A stretch of DNA of 64,000 nucleotides from Pectinophora gossypiella (lineage: Eukaryota > Arthropoda > Insecta > Lepidoptera > Gelechiidae). The stretch is from positions 9,702,236-9,766,235 of the forward strand of contig NC_065426.1 of NCBI RefSeq assembly GCF_024362695.1, given 5' to 3'. Numbering within the stretch: the stretch's first letter is position 1; each line of letters starts with the position of its first letter. Shown here in pieces: positions 51,601 through 60,334 of the stretch. The notes under the pieces are model-generated. The model was not told the DNA's origin and did not search any database. It saw only the letters and a list, made by a program, of their open reading frames with translations. A program made the position numbers and the translations under genes.

Positions 51601-54444
51601 TGAAGGCTCTCACCCGGCACAACGTTTAAGACAACAGGCCTGAGGGTGCCCAGTTGGGCGCGAACCTCGGCTCAGGACGTCGTCTGAGAGGAAAAATATT
51701 TGAAAGAATTATTCGACCCTAGTGGGTTGATAGCGATAAGCGCTGATAGAGGGAAATCGTCGACCACGCTGGCGGGGTCGGTATCGGGGTAATCCTGACA
51801 TCTGTATATCGCAGAGGTAACGTGATCTTCGGTGACTACGAAAGAGACGAAGACGAGTGCGGTCTGAGTGTGGAGTCGATCGCCGCCGGCGCAGAGTGCA
51901 AACCAGCCATCCTGATCATGCCCATAGCCGACGTGCTGCTACACCCGGAGTACAAGCACTTCCATGCCAAAAACAGCATCGCTATACTCAAACTACTTAA
52001 AACTGTTACCTCTCGTAAGTAAGACATAACATAAGCTGACGACCAGCGCGTTTATCAAACTTACAATTCTATGCGTTCTCAAGCTACAAGTTATAAAGAA
52101 AGAAAAAACAAATATTTATTCAGCATATTTAACATTAACCCTTTCACGGACAGAGATCATGGGTCATTGATGGTTCATAATGGGTAATATGACACCTTGG
52201 GATCGGAACGTTATTAGACGTTCTGTCCTTGAAAGTGTTAATTAACATAACATACTTAAGTAATTAAATCACTCAATAATTATTGTACTTAATGCCGAAA
52301 CGGCTTCAGCTCAGGGTTACTTTTGAACCTCCAAAGCATATCATGGCTCAATTAGTCATCTTATTTCAGTGTACGTGGTTCCAGTGTGCCTTCCATTTGC
52401 TAATTTCATCATGAAGAGAGGAAGACAAACTACAGAGATGCTCACTCACATTGACTATATCACCGGTAAATATATTCTACTTATAATCAAAACATTTCAT
52501 AAATGTCCAAGGAGAAACGAATTTATTCACTACACAGGGCTTCGCGATATAACACCGTCACCGTCACTTCACTTTATTTCGCGACACTCGAACACAACAC
52601 GAAACACGACACTGCACTAACACTGCGCTTAACACTGCACTCGGCAGTGCAAAGGCACTGCTTAAAACATTGTACTTCACTTCCAGTTTTTCCTTACTTT
52701 CTCACTTCTTCTAACCAAATCAGTTTATACAGGGTGTTAGTAATACTGAGATAATATCTAGTGGAATTTTCCGTCGCAAACTTCATGACTTTTTTGTGCT
52801 TTCATTAAATTATTTTCACACATTTCTCCGTCCCGCACCAATTTCTGGGTCTTACTTTAGTCAAGGTGTGTATGAACCACATTTGAGGCAAGAAATTTGA
52901 AACTCATACGTGTATGACCCATGTGTGGGGCACTTTTTTTCTTGCCATAGTGTGTCTATGTACCTCATAACATTGTACGTGAGGGGTTGATATATAATTT
53001 TCAGTGTGCCCAGGTCAAGTGTCCAGGCTGTAGTAAAAGATAACATTTTGCTAAAGTAGAATAACTCCAAATGATACGAACATTGCAGATGTGCCAAGAG
53101 ATTTTATTGACGAGGAAAAAGAGATCAGGAAGCTGAGTTTGTTGCCAAGAGAGCTCTGTTATCTATATGACGGGGTAAGTTAGCAGATGGCCTAGCCAAG
53201 TTGAATAATATTCCTATATTCTAGCTTTCTACCCTCATTAACGTAAAACCCGACTGAATTAAGGAACACCTTGCGTCTTTTTTTTTTTCTTTTTTTGACC
53301 CAGTCGAATACCCTACTTTAACATTTTAACACCTAGCATAGAATAAGGAATAATACTACGCGTAGAACGGCAACTCTCCGCTCCCCACTAGCGTCTGAGC
53401 TAGGTTTACCTCACCCCCCCCCCCCCCCCCCCCCCCCTCGAACATACTTTAGTCTTCAATCGTATGACATCAGACGTCACACACACATGCGCGTGTACGA
53501 TAACGTCAATGTGTGGTGTCTGTGTAAAACGAGGTTGTTTGTATGAAGCGTCCGGGGTGTGGACTTAAGCACTGATTTTCTGCTTCTAGGAGAAGGAAGA
53601 TACCACCAAATTCGTGAAGGACCGCATGGCTTGTACCACTGGCTGCGGGTTCCACTCCGGGTCGCCAAGCTTGGTACATGAACACACGGGACATTGGTCT
53701 ATCGTCGCCTTATCTATTGGTACTAAATATTGTACACCCTCTGAGGAGCTCGGTGGCGCAGCGGTAAACGCGCTCGGTCTGCGATTGTCGAAGTTAAGCA
53801 ACTTTCGCAAAGGCCGGTCATAGGATGGGTGACCACAAAAAAAAATCATCTTGCGCTCCTCCGTGCTTGGGCACGTTAAGCCGTTGGTCCCGGCTGCATT
53901 AGCAGTCGTTAATAACCATCAATCCGCACTGGGCCCGCGTGATGGTTTAAGGCCCGATCTCCCTATCCATCCATAGGTGCCCCAGCAGTGGGGACGTTAA
54001 TAGGCTGATGATGATGATTGTACACTCTGTAGAGGTATTGTTACTTCTTGATGGAATTGCATATTCACTAAATTTTAAATTTATTTTATACATCTGTCAA
54101 CTAATTAAATATTAACAATATATTATATTACATATATTTTTTAACAGTTTATTGGTGTTTGTTCTGTACTAAGAAATACCGGATGAGAGCCCCCATTTGT
54201 CCGGCCAAGTGGTGAATGGCATTTGCTCTAAATCTACAAGAAGTCATGTCGAAATAGAGGTTAAAAAAGACTAATTATAAAAAATCTAAAATTGTCACAG
54301 GAGGAGCCCCCTGTCCAGACCCGCTGCGCCCGCGCCGACCCCCGACCCCCCCGCGCCACATCCTGCTGCACCCCTACGTCCCCTGGATCACAGCCGCCAT
54401 CGCTGGGAGACCCGTCGGGGCTTTCGACAAGGATGATCCTTTTG
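48547..54444 (+). CDS. Secreted serine protease homologue, copy 2, 8 exons, C-terminal extension not found
   Basis: Eight exons give 940 coding bases, about 313 residues: 48547-48601, 49086-49202, 50856-50967, 51815-52014, 52370-52465, 53089-53174, 53590-53719, 54301-54444. Phases equal those of copy 1, and exons 3-8 have identical lengths. The signal peptide is MFSKNTFLEGGLFLLFFG. The His57 block is VLCTAVD (Val), the Asp102 block NSIAILKL (Ser), and the Ser195 block FHSGSPSLV (Ser kept, Asp194 to His). It is therefore also inactive as a protease. Exon 8 ends in a donor (G|GTAAAT), but no partner resembling exons 9-11 is seen up to 64 kb. Reading through instead stops at TAG 54474-54476, giving 323 residues. 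It may be a truncated but expressed paralogue, or use exons I cannot see. Confidence 0.82.
48680..48905 (+). repeat. Repeat family E copy, diverged (intron 1 of copy 2)
   Basis: Shares AATAATACTACGCATATAAC, CTTAATTTAGTCTTAAACCG and GTATGAAGTGTCCGGG with 16197 and 53337. Confidence 0.5.
49086..49202 (+). CDS. SPH copy 2 exon 2
   Basis: Encodes TMILCQFLDCHDDPLEG and YSWLGTLQYIH. The VVGG start of copy 1 is not conserved here (TMIL instead), a further sign of lost zymogen activation. Confidence 0.88.
49283..49547 (+). mobile_element. tRNA-derived SINE (family B) in intron 2 of copy 2
   Basis: From GAGCTCGGTGGCGCAGCGG to GGGACGTTAATGGGCTGG. Confidence 0.88.
49590..49810 (-). mobile_element. LINE 3' tail (reversed)
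   Basis: Reverse match to 19720-19930, for example TTTTTGAACGTCAAAAATTA. Confidence 0.6.
49910..50340 (+). mobile_element. 5'-truncated LINE 3' end
   Basis: Inverted relative of positions 1-270. It starts RFYNKIPIDIQNLPFN and then loses frame. It ends TTTGAATTTGAATTTGAATT, directly before the inverted-repeat element at 50343. Confidence 0.75.
50343..50833. mobile_element. Non-autonomous DNA element with 45-bp terminal inverted repeats and internal tandem repeat
   Basis: The left end GGCGATTCCCACACTGCCCC and the right end (reversed GGCGATTCTCCCTCTGCCCC) match over 45 bp, including CGCATGATGCAGCGTAGCGC exactly. Inside, a unit starting GTGTTTTCTATACAAACGGA recurs at 50494, 50606 and 50718, a period of exactly 112 bp. 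No ORF encodes a transposase, and no clear target duplication is seen. Confidence 0.8.
50856..50967 (+). CDS. SPH copy 2 exon 3
   Basis: Encodes KNGTPHYFRVPRVVLITRQF and VLCTAVDASEIPTGYAL. A 491-bp inverted-repeat element ends 22 bp upstream. Confidence 0.9.
51114..51180 (+). mobile_element. LINE 3' end scrap
   Basis: Encodes WGRPLSSSG-type remnants in shifted frame. GCCTTTGTCCAGCAGTGGGA and an AAT repeat tail identify it. Confidence 0.4.
51535..51790 (+). repeat. Repeat family C, best copy (intron 3 of copy 2)
   Basis: Complete from GTGACTTATTGTAGATTTGC through GGGGAACACTGAAGGCTCTC and GATAGCGATAAGCGCTGATA to CGGGGTCGGTATCGGGG. No tRNA-like promoter is visible in it, so it is probably not a tRNA-SINE. 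Confidence 0.78.
51815..52014 (+). CDS. SPH copy 2 exon 4
   Basis: Encodes GNVIFGDYERDEDECGL, ADVLLHPEYKHFHAKNS and IAILKLLKTVTS. A family C repeat ends 25 bp before the exon. Confidence 0.92.
52140..52245 (+). repeat. Intact relative of the repeat hit by Gypsy
   Basis: TTAACCCTTTCACGGACAGA to GACGTTCTGTCCTTGAAAG. It is the uninterrupted counterpart, inverted, of 36750-36845. Confidence 0.65.
52370..52465 (+). CDS. SPH copy 2 exon 5
   Basis: Encodes YVVPVCLPFANFIMKRGRQT; donor G|GTAAAT. Confidence 0.9.
53089..53174 (+). CDS. SPH copy 2 exon 6
   Basis: Acceptor CATTGCAG. Encodes DVPRDFIDEEKEIRKLSLLP and RELCYLYDG; donor GTAAGTT. Confidence 0.9.
53337..53563 (+). repeat. Repeat family E copy with a 24-C homopolymer
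   Basis: Matches 16197-16430. The run of 24 C at 53414-53437 replaces a short C-containing segment of the other copy. Confidence 0.7.
53590..53719 (+). CDS. SPH copy 2 exon 7
   Basis: Encodes DRMACTTGCGFHSGSPSLVH and GHWSIVALSIG. Confidence 0.9.
53753..54018 (+). mobile_element. tRNA-derived SINE (family B) with target duplication
   Basis: Flanked by ATTGTACACCCT (left) and ATTGTACACTCT (right), a target-site duplication of about 12 bp, as LINE machinery makes. Confidence 0.88.
54190..54260 (-). repeat. Repeat family C scrap
   Basis: CCCATTTGTCCGGCCAAGTG to AAGAAGTCATGTCG. Confidence 0.5.
54301..54444 (+). CDS. SPH copy 2 exon 8
   Basis: Encodes GAPCPDPLRPRRPPTPPR and HILLHPYVPWITAAIAGRPV. 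It is the last exon seen in copy 2. Confidence 0.9.
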
Positions 54445-54477
54445 GTAAATGTAAAAAAAAAGTCAAAAATAAGTAGT

Positions 54478-55650
54478 ATGTTATTGGGCATTCTAGACCA
54501 TCGAAGTGAAGGGATTCGCGAAAATGTTCTTGGGCATTCTAGACCATCTTCGTTCAGTCGGATCGCTCGAGCGCCAACGCGCTATCGCGCGCGCTCTCGC
54601 GGATCCCTTCACTTCGATGGTCTAGAATGCCCAAGAACATTTTCGCAAATCCCTTCACTTCGATGGTCTAGAAATACCCAATAACATCGAGTGTGGTTCT
54701 TAATATTACGATCAATCGGTTAGCAACTACAACACTCACCAGTATAGCACGAGTCGATTTCATATCACATTTTTTTGAGTCTAGATTTTTGTCCTAGCTT
54801 TCTAGACCACTTTATCGTTAAAACACTCGAGAAACGCTCGAGCGCCAACGCGCTCGCGCGCGCTCTCGCGGATCCCTTCACTTCGATGGTCTAGAATGCC
54901 CAAGAACATTTTCGCAAATCCCTTCACTTCGATGGTCTAGAAATACCCAATAACATCGAGTGTGGTTCTTAATATTACGATCAATCGGTTAGCAACTACA
55001 ACACTCACCAGTATAGCACGAGTCGATTTCATATCACATTTTTTTGAGTCTAGATTTTTGTCCTGGCTTTCTAGACCACTTTATCGTTAAAACACTCGAG
55101 AAACGCTCGAGCGCCAACGCGCTATCGCGCGCGCTCTCGCGGATCCCTTCACTTCGATGGTCTACGTATAGAATGCCCAAGAACATTTTCGCAAATCCCT
55201 TCACTTCGATGGTCTAGAAATACCCAATAACATCGAGTGTGGTTCTTAATATTACGATCAATCGGTTAGCAACTACAACACTCACCAGTATAGCACGAGT
55301 CGATTTCATATCACATTTTTTTGAGTCTAGATTTTTGTCCTGGCTTTCTAGACCACTTTATCGTTAAAACACTCGAGAAACGCTCGAGCGCCAACGCGCT
55401 ATCGCGCGCGCTCTCGCGGATCCCTTCACTTCGATGGTCTACGTATAGAATGCCCAAGAACATTTTCGCAAATCCCTTCACTTCGATGGTCTAGAAATAC
55501 CCAATAACATCGAGTGTGGTTCTTAATATTACGATCAATCGGTTAGCAACTACAACACTCACCAGTATAGCACGAGTCGATTTCATATCACATTTTTTTG
55601 AGTCTAGATTTTTGTCCTGGCTTTCTAGACCACTTTATCGTTAAAACACA
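54478..55650. repeat. Snap-back followed by tandem array of about 270-bp units
   Basis: The first about 70 bp (54478-54548) are inverted at 54616-54686 with few mismatches. From there about four units repeat; GCTCGAGCGCCAACGCGCT marks them at 54565, 54836, 55105 and 55382 (spacing 271, 269, 277). Each unit has a CpG-rich core and GATGGTCTAGAA palindromic segments. The array ends at GTTAAAACAC (55640-55649). Units 3 and 4 share a small insertion (CTACGTATAGAATG). It starts 34 bp after exon 8 of SPH copy 2. Confidence 0.88.
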
Positions 55651-56070
55651 AAACTTCACTTCGTTCGCTTGCGTTCACTCCGTTCCGTGTGGGGTTTTAA
55701 CAACCGCGTTGCCCCGCACATATGCGCCTTCTGATGTTACCGCACGTGCACACTCAAAATCGCTTAGGTTTTCATTGTTGCGTTGTATTTCACGTTAACA
55801 AGTTTAAACATGAAAAATGGAGACTAGCGATTATAATTAAAGGAAGTATTTATCTAAGTACTTATTTCATCACACTAATGTTATAAATGCGAAACCCCTA
55901 AAGAGCTGAACGGATGAAATTTGGTAGCTAGATATATCACATAGCTACCGCATTAACGCATAGGCTACTTTTTATCCTATAAATTTTGAATCTAGGGTGA
56001 TTAATTTCAATGATTGTGCAAGACAATATAGTATACTTAGGTATCCAACATGTCGGTACTCGTTGAAACA
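55651..56070. other. No gene; fragment of a dispersed lepidopteran repeat
   Basis: GAACGGATGAAATTTGGTAG and GGCTACTTTTTATCC (55908-55975) are a phrase found in widespread non-autonomous elements of Lepidoptera. The rest is unassigned. Confidence 0.4.
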
Positions 56071-56073
56071 GTA

Positions 56074-56240
56074 AGACCTTCGCCACACTTGGCGGAAATT
56101 CCGACGCCGAACTTCCGTTGCGGTAAATAACCTGCCTGTGTGTGCCTGCTATTTGTAATTTTTATAAGTACAAATATTTGTATCGGCGTTCCGTTGCGGA
56201 AGATCCACGACTTAATTTCCATCAAGTGTGACGAAGGCCT
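56074..56240. mobile_element. Small inverted-repeat element (MITE)
   Basis: The left end ACCTTCGCCACACTTGGCGG and the right end (reversed GGCCTTCGTCACACTTGATG) are inverted over about 25 bp around a 120-bp interior with a second small inversion (TTCCGTTGCGG / GTTCCGTTGCGGAAG). Confidence 0.6.
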
Positions 56241-56486
56241 AAGTTACCTGTCTGGTGGTTTGGTAGGTATGAATAAATGAAACTATTATGTATATCATAT
56301 TCTTATTTATTTTCTCCACTGCTGCTAACTTTTTATATAACAATCGTCATCATCTTGTATTATATTTTTATGTTTATAGGTACCTACTTACAACATAAAG
56401 TACACTAACCTAAGTATTTACAAACAAAGAGTTTTAAGGATGATTCTTTCAGGGGTAATTGTTACATAGGTATTTTTACTTTTCTC

Positions 56487-56587
56487 TCTTAAAAACGAGC
56501 TTGCAATCTTCGAATAGATTATGAATTTGCTACATAAACGACTGCAATTCCTCCCACTGCGAAGAACAATTGACCTTGAAAGAATCA
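56487..56587 (-). pseudogene. Decayed duplicate of the last-exon end of the gene at 60335
   Basis: On the minus strand this reads SQWEELQSFM, a TAG stop, then QIHNLFEDCKLVF. It matches PQWEKIQSFMQRIHNLFEDC of the intact exon. Homology also covers a GTGATTCTTTCAAGGTC stretch that aligns with GTTACTCTTAAAGTAAAG. It starts directly behind the stop codon of the DNA polymerase ORF. Confidence 0.75.
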
Positions 56588-56589
56588 CC

Positions 56590-59500
56590 TTAAGCAGTAC
56601 AGCCAAAAATTGATTTATGACCCCAAGCAAGGGTAGTCACTTTGTCAGATTCTAACAATCGCTTATCATCGTTGCTAGAAAGAGCTATTTTATTCACTTT
56701 TTGAGTGAAAATTTCATGTTTAATTGATTTAAATAGAATATTTTTTTTGTAAACAACATCACCATTGTATAACACATGTTTATAGTCTGATACGCTCAAA
56801 CCATTAATTACATTTTTTTTGGTACCCTTCGCCTTTTTTATTGTTTTGTTTAAGGTTTTAATACAGTAAAGCTTTGACCTTAATCCTACAAACTCTCTAA
56901 TTATTTGTCCACCCATTTCGTCCTTGAATAAACCAGGAATCTTTTTATTAACAATAGGTAAACCAAATTCATTTTTTGGGTTGTAATTGCTTGTGTCAAA
57001 ATATTTTAAGAAGTTAGTCTTCAAATCTTGGTAAATGTCATCTGTATGCACATTATATACGAAGCTATCAGTATCGGTATAGCACAACTTAATGCGGTTT
57101 CCATAAAATGGTTTTATTTTTGAGTAATGGAAATCGTACATATGACTTTTTGAGAGTTCAAGTACAGCAAAACCAATATAAATTGGTTTGTCAAGCACAA
57201 TCTGTGAATGTTTCATCTGTATAGCTACCAAATTCTCAGAGAAAATTGAAGCACTATGGAAATTGGGACTTGCTATTAAGGTCTCTGCGCCAGTACATTT
57301 TTTAGTTAGATTATTTTTGTCTGACCACTTATTAACCAATCGTACATCTACTCGTTGTTCTGTGTTCTCCAAAGTTTTTCCAAATATGCTGTTGTTTAAT
57401 AATTTAAAAAAATCTTGTTCAAAAGTAGACTGTGCTTTCTGGCGAAGTTGGGTGTTGAGATCTATGTATTTTTTTAAAAAGTTACTTTGATTAAATGTTA
57501 TAGCTCTATGAATCTTTTTCAACACCAAGCCATGTTCTAAGCATTTTTTTAGATGTACGTAATGAATAATATAATTGTATTTATCATACAAATTAGGTAT
57601 TAATTTTTTCGATTTTCCTCTGGGTGAAATAATTTTTTCAGGACAAAATGGAAAATCATTATGTTCATCATGTAAATGTGAAGGGTACGATAAGTCCACC
57701 TCAAGAATAAAACCATTTTCAGAGTCATCCATAATATTTAAAATATTCGACTCTAAAGTTTTTAATTCAGAATCGTTCACAAATCTGAAGTTTGAATGTG
57801 GTAATGTTTGGCACATACTGTATCCATATAAATTGTTACAGTCAAAGTAAACAATATATGAACTTGGGTGAGATGGATCAAATGTTTCCAGATATTTATG
57901 ATTTGCTTTAACATGTCGTTTAGAACACATGCAAACGCCACCGCGTATACCTTGCTGTATCATACGGTAAATTTCTAAATCAGTTACAAGTTCTAAACGA
58001 ACGCCTGTTTTAAGGAGCATTGCATCAAATGATAGACTCGGAGCCGTAAGATAGAATGCAGGATCGAGTTGGTAATATTGTTTACATGTAAGTCGAAAAT
58101 TTTCATAGATATCTGTCAACAAAAGTACATCTGTTATCAAGTACAAATCAGTATATTCACCCATATTGGTTAATGAAAATTTTAACCACACTGATTGAGC
58201 GTGCTCATAATCCTCATCTGAGATCGGTTCATTGGTAAGAGAATTGTAAAAACAGTCTTTGGGAGGCAAACACTTTTCTTTATATCGTTCCCAGTTACAC
58301 ATATAATCGTAAGGGTATACGCCCTTTCGAGTAAGCAAATTAAAGTGTTTTTCATCGGGATAGTAAGATTTTAAGTATCTAAATTCATCGTTTTTTAAAG
58401 TCGGGGTTAGTTTTTCTAAGCTAGTTCCCAAAAACTTAAAGGAATCTACAAATCGTATCTGAAAGCTATCGGTATCGGATATAGACACAAATTTCGTGAA
58501 AGAAATATAATTTTCTTTGGTTTTAGGTATGACCTTGATGGGTCCAGGAACTTTAGCAAGCTCCTTAATAAAAAGATGACAGTCATAACCTGAAAGATTA
58601 TGAAAGAAAACAGGTAAGAATTTGGGCACTTGAAAGTTCAAATTACATTGACTGTGAGCCGCACCGCGGTATTTACCAGTTATGTGACAATGGTCTCTAA
58701 CTTTATCCATAACCAATAAACGCTCGCATATGTGACAAGTTTCGGCATTTTCAAAGTTTAACGCATCACTTTCTGTAAAAACCATAGGTACACTATTACT
58801 TAATACTGCGCTTATCCTTTTTGCATCGTTGCAAATTGAATCAACAAATTTGTCAACACAATCTTGTCCTCGGTACGATGTAATGTGATTATATCGTTCA
58901 TCTACAGTACAAACAAGATGATAAGCAAAAGCTACGGGCACGTGCTGCTGATGAGTCACTGTGCTTGACTTGATAGGATCATTTTCACAAGTCTCGTAGG
59001 GTACGAGCATTGACTCAAAATCTGCATAAACAACAAAAGGAACATTTTGTTTTCTGTTATAATTTTTGAACTCTATAAATGACCCTTTTGGGGGTAATTT
59101 AGTAGCTACACCTCCACAACTATGAGAACTTAACTGATCGGTCGAGTTGAAAAATAACAAACAATGTTCGCAAAAATACAATTTACCATGATGTTTAGAA
59201 ATTTGACTTCTAACTAGTCGCGGTAAATCCTTGATTAAACAGTAATGTGACATATTACCTTCCTGTAGGTACAGTAGATGAATTACTTTTTTATTTAATG
59301 GTTCAGATTTGTAAAGAGGGCCGATAACTGTATTATTATCTTTTAAACCGTAAACAAAAATACATATTTGAGGGTTGTTAATTTCAAATTTAGCTATGTC
59401 TGAAAAAGTAACTGGAAACGATATATCCTCTACATTTAAAACGTCTTTGAAATTAGGATATGACGATACTCTATCAGGATGAGATTTAACTGGGTATAAA

Positions 59501-60111
59501 GCAGCTGTAACTGACCACAAAAAGCAAAAACTGTCTTCGTTTTTTATGTTTACACACGCTTTTCTGGCTTTGATTGGTGCAGGCAAATCAATGTGACCTG
59601 ACCCTCTTAATGGTTGATATTTATTAATATTCAATTCTAAATGGGAATTATGTAAGAAGGTCCAACCACTATCACGTTCTTGAAATTCACATTTTTTTCT
59701 CATCAAACTAATTTTCACTTTGTTCATTAAACTATCAAAGTCATAATTTTGATAGAGAGTATAATTTTTAGTTCCAAAAGACTTTATTTCCTGAGAATCA
59801 TTTTTTACTAAAAGAAAAACAGCAAAATGTTCAAAATTGAGTTTTATACAGTCATTTTCCTTGAGAGACAAATCAATTAATGTTTTGATTTTATTTTTTA
59901 TATCATCAAGAAACCGATCTAAAGAATTATGACCATCCAAATCTGGTGATAATATTCTGTATGAAGCTATTCGGTTACGAAATGCGGACTCAATTAATTC
60001 AATCCCGTCGCTAAAAGGAGAAATATTATTATTTTTATGGTTAGTGCTTCGTAAATGCCCCACCCAATGAACACGATCTACAGAGACTTTACAAACTGTA
60101 CAAAACACCAT
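56590..60111 (-). CDS. Family B DNA polymerase (viral/Maverick-type) with endonuclease VII-like motif
   Basis: A 1173-residue intact ORF without introns. From the N-terminus: a U1-type zinc finger (Cys4, Cys7, His19, His25); a region with CVNIKNEDSFCFLWSV (185-200); a second Cys/His pair near 314-331; ExoI VYADFES (Asp364, Glu366); an endonuclease VII-like zinc site (Cys459, Cys462, DHCH 473-476, His486, Cys489, Asn490); ExoII HNLSGYD (Asp510). The palm follows, with motif A YFDCNNLYGYSM (Asp757), motif B KLLNNSIFGKT (903-913) and motif C YTDTDS (Asp1013, Asp1015). All polymerase and proofreading acids are present. The domain order matches protein-primed polymerases of Mavericks/Polintons and related viruses. 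No integrase, ATPase or capsid gene, and no terminal repeat, is seen nearby, so it is a lone remnant or a domesticated gene. The lack of stops argues for youth or selection. Confidence 0.93.
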   Translation of the reverse strand: MVFCTVCKVSVDRVHWVGHLRSTNHKNNNISPFSDGIELIESAFRNRIASYRILSPDLDGHNSLDRFLDDIKNKIKTLIDLSLKENDCIKLNFEHFAVFLLVKNDSQEIKSFGTKNYTLYQNYDFDSLMNKVKISLMRKKCEFQERDSGWTFLHNSHLELNINKYQPLRGSGHIDLPAPIKARKACVNIKNEDSFCFLWSVTAALYPVKSHPDRVSSYPNFKDVLNVEDISFPVTFSDIAKFEINNPQICIFVYGLKDNNTVIGPLYKSEPLNKKVIHLLYLQEGNMSHYCLIKDLPRLVRSQISKHHGKLYFCEHCLLFFNSTDQLSSHSCGGVATKLPPKGSFIEFKNYNRKQNVPFVVYADFESMLVPYETCENDPIKSSTVTHQQHVPVAFAYHLVCTVDERYNHITSYRGQDCVDKFVDSICNDAKRISAVLSNSVPMVFTESDALNFENAETCHICERLLVMDKVRDHCHITGKYRGAAHSQCNLNFQVPKFLPVFFHNLSGYDCHLFIKELAKVPGPIKVIPKTKENYISFTKFVSISDTDSFQIRFVDSFKFLGTSLEKLTPTLKNDEFRYLKSYYPDEKHFNLLTRKGVYPYDYMCNWERYKEKCLPPKDCFYNSLTNEPISDEDYEHAQSVWLKFSLTNMGEYTDLYLITDVLLLTDIYENFRLTCKQYYQLDPAFYLTAPSLSFDAMLLKTGVRLELVTDLEIYRMIQQGIRGGVCMCSKRHVKANHKYLETFDPSHPSSYIVYFDCNNLYGYSMCQTLPHSNFRFVNDSELKTLESNILNIMDDSENGFILEVDLSYPSHLHDEHNDFPFCPEKIISPRGKSKKLIPNLYDKYNYIIHYVHLKKCLEHGLVLKKIHRAITFNQSNFLKKYIDLNTQLRQKAQSTFEQDFFKLLNNSIFGKTLENTEQRVDVRLVNKWSDKNNLTKKCTGAETLIASPNFHSASIFSENLVAIQMKHSQIVLDKPIYIGFAVLELSKSHMYDFHYSKIKPFYGNRIKLCYTDTDSFVYNVHTDDIYQDLKTNFLKYFDTSNYNPKNEFGLPIVNKKIPGLFKDEMGGQIIREFVGLRSKLYCIKTLNKTIKKAKGTKKNVINGLSVSDYKHVLYNGDVVYKKNILFKSIKHEIFTQKVNKIALSSNDDKRLLESDKVTTLAWGHKSIFGCTA

Positions 60112-60334
60112 TTTTGATAAGTATACTTTAAATATACAAAGAAAATGCCTCGCCTTTCATACGCTAACGACATAAAATTGCAATATACACAATGAATGTA
60201 TGATTTACAATTATAATTTCATAGGTATTTGGTTGAAAATGCAGTGGAAAGTATCTTAAAGTGAAGTTATATCAATGAACAGCAGCAGTGAGAGAAAAGG
60301 TTGTAATAAGTACCTGAGTAGTAGGTACTTATTA
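60112..60334. other. Spacer between unidentified gene and polymerase ORF
   Basis: 223 bp between the stop at 60335 and the polymerase ATG. AT-rich, with no clear promoter. Confidence 0.5.

Noticed and set aside
56590..60111. Complete Maverick/Polinton
   Set aside because: No integrase, packaging ATPase, protease or capsid ORF and no long terminal inverted repeats are found on either side.
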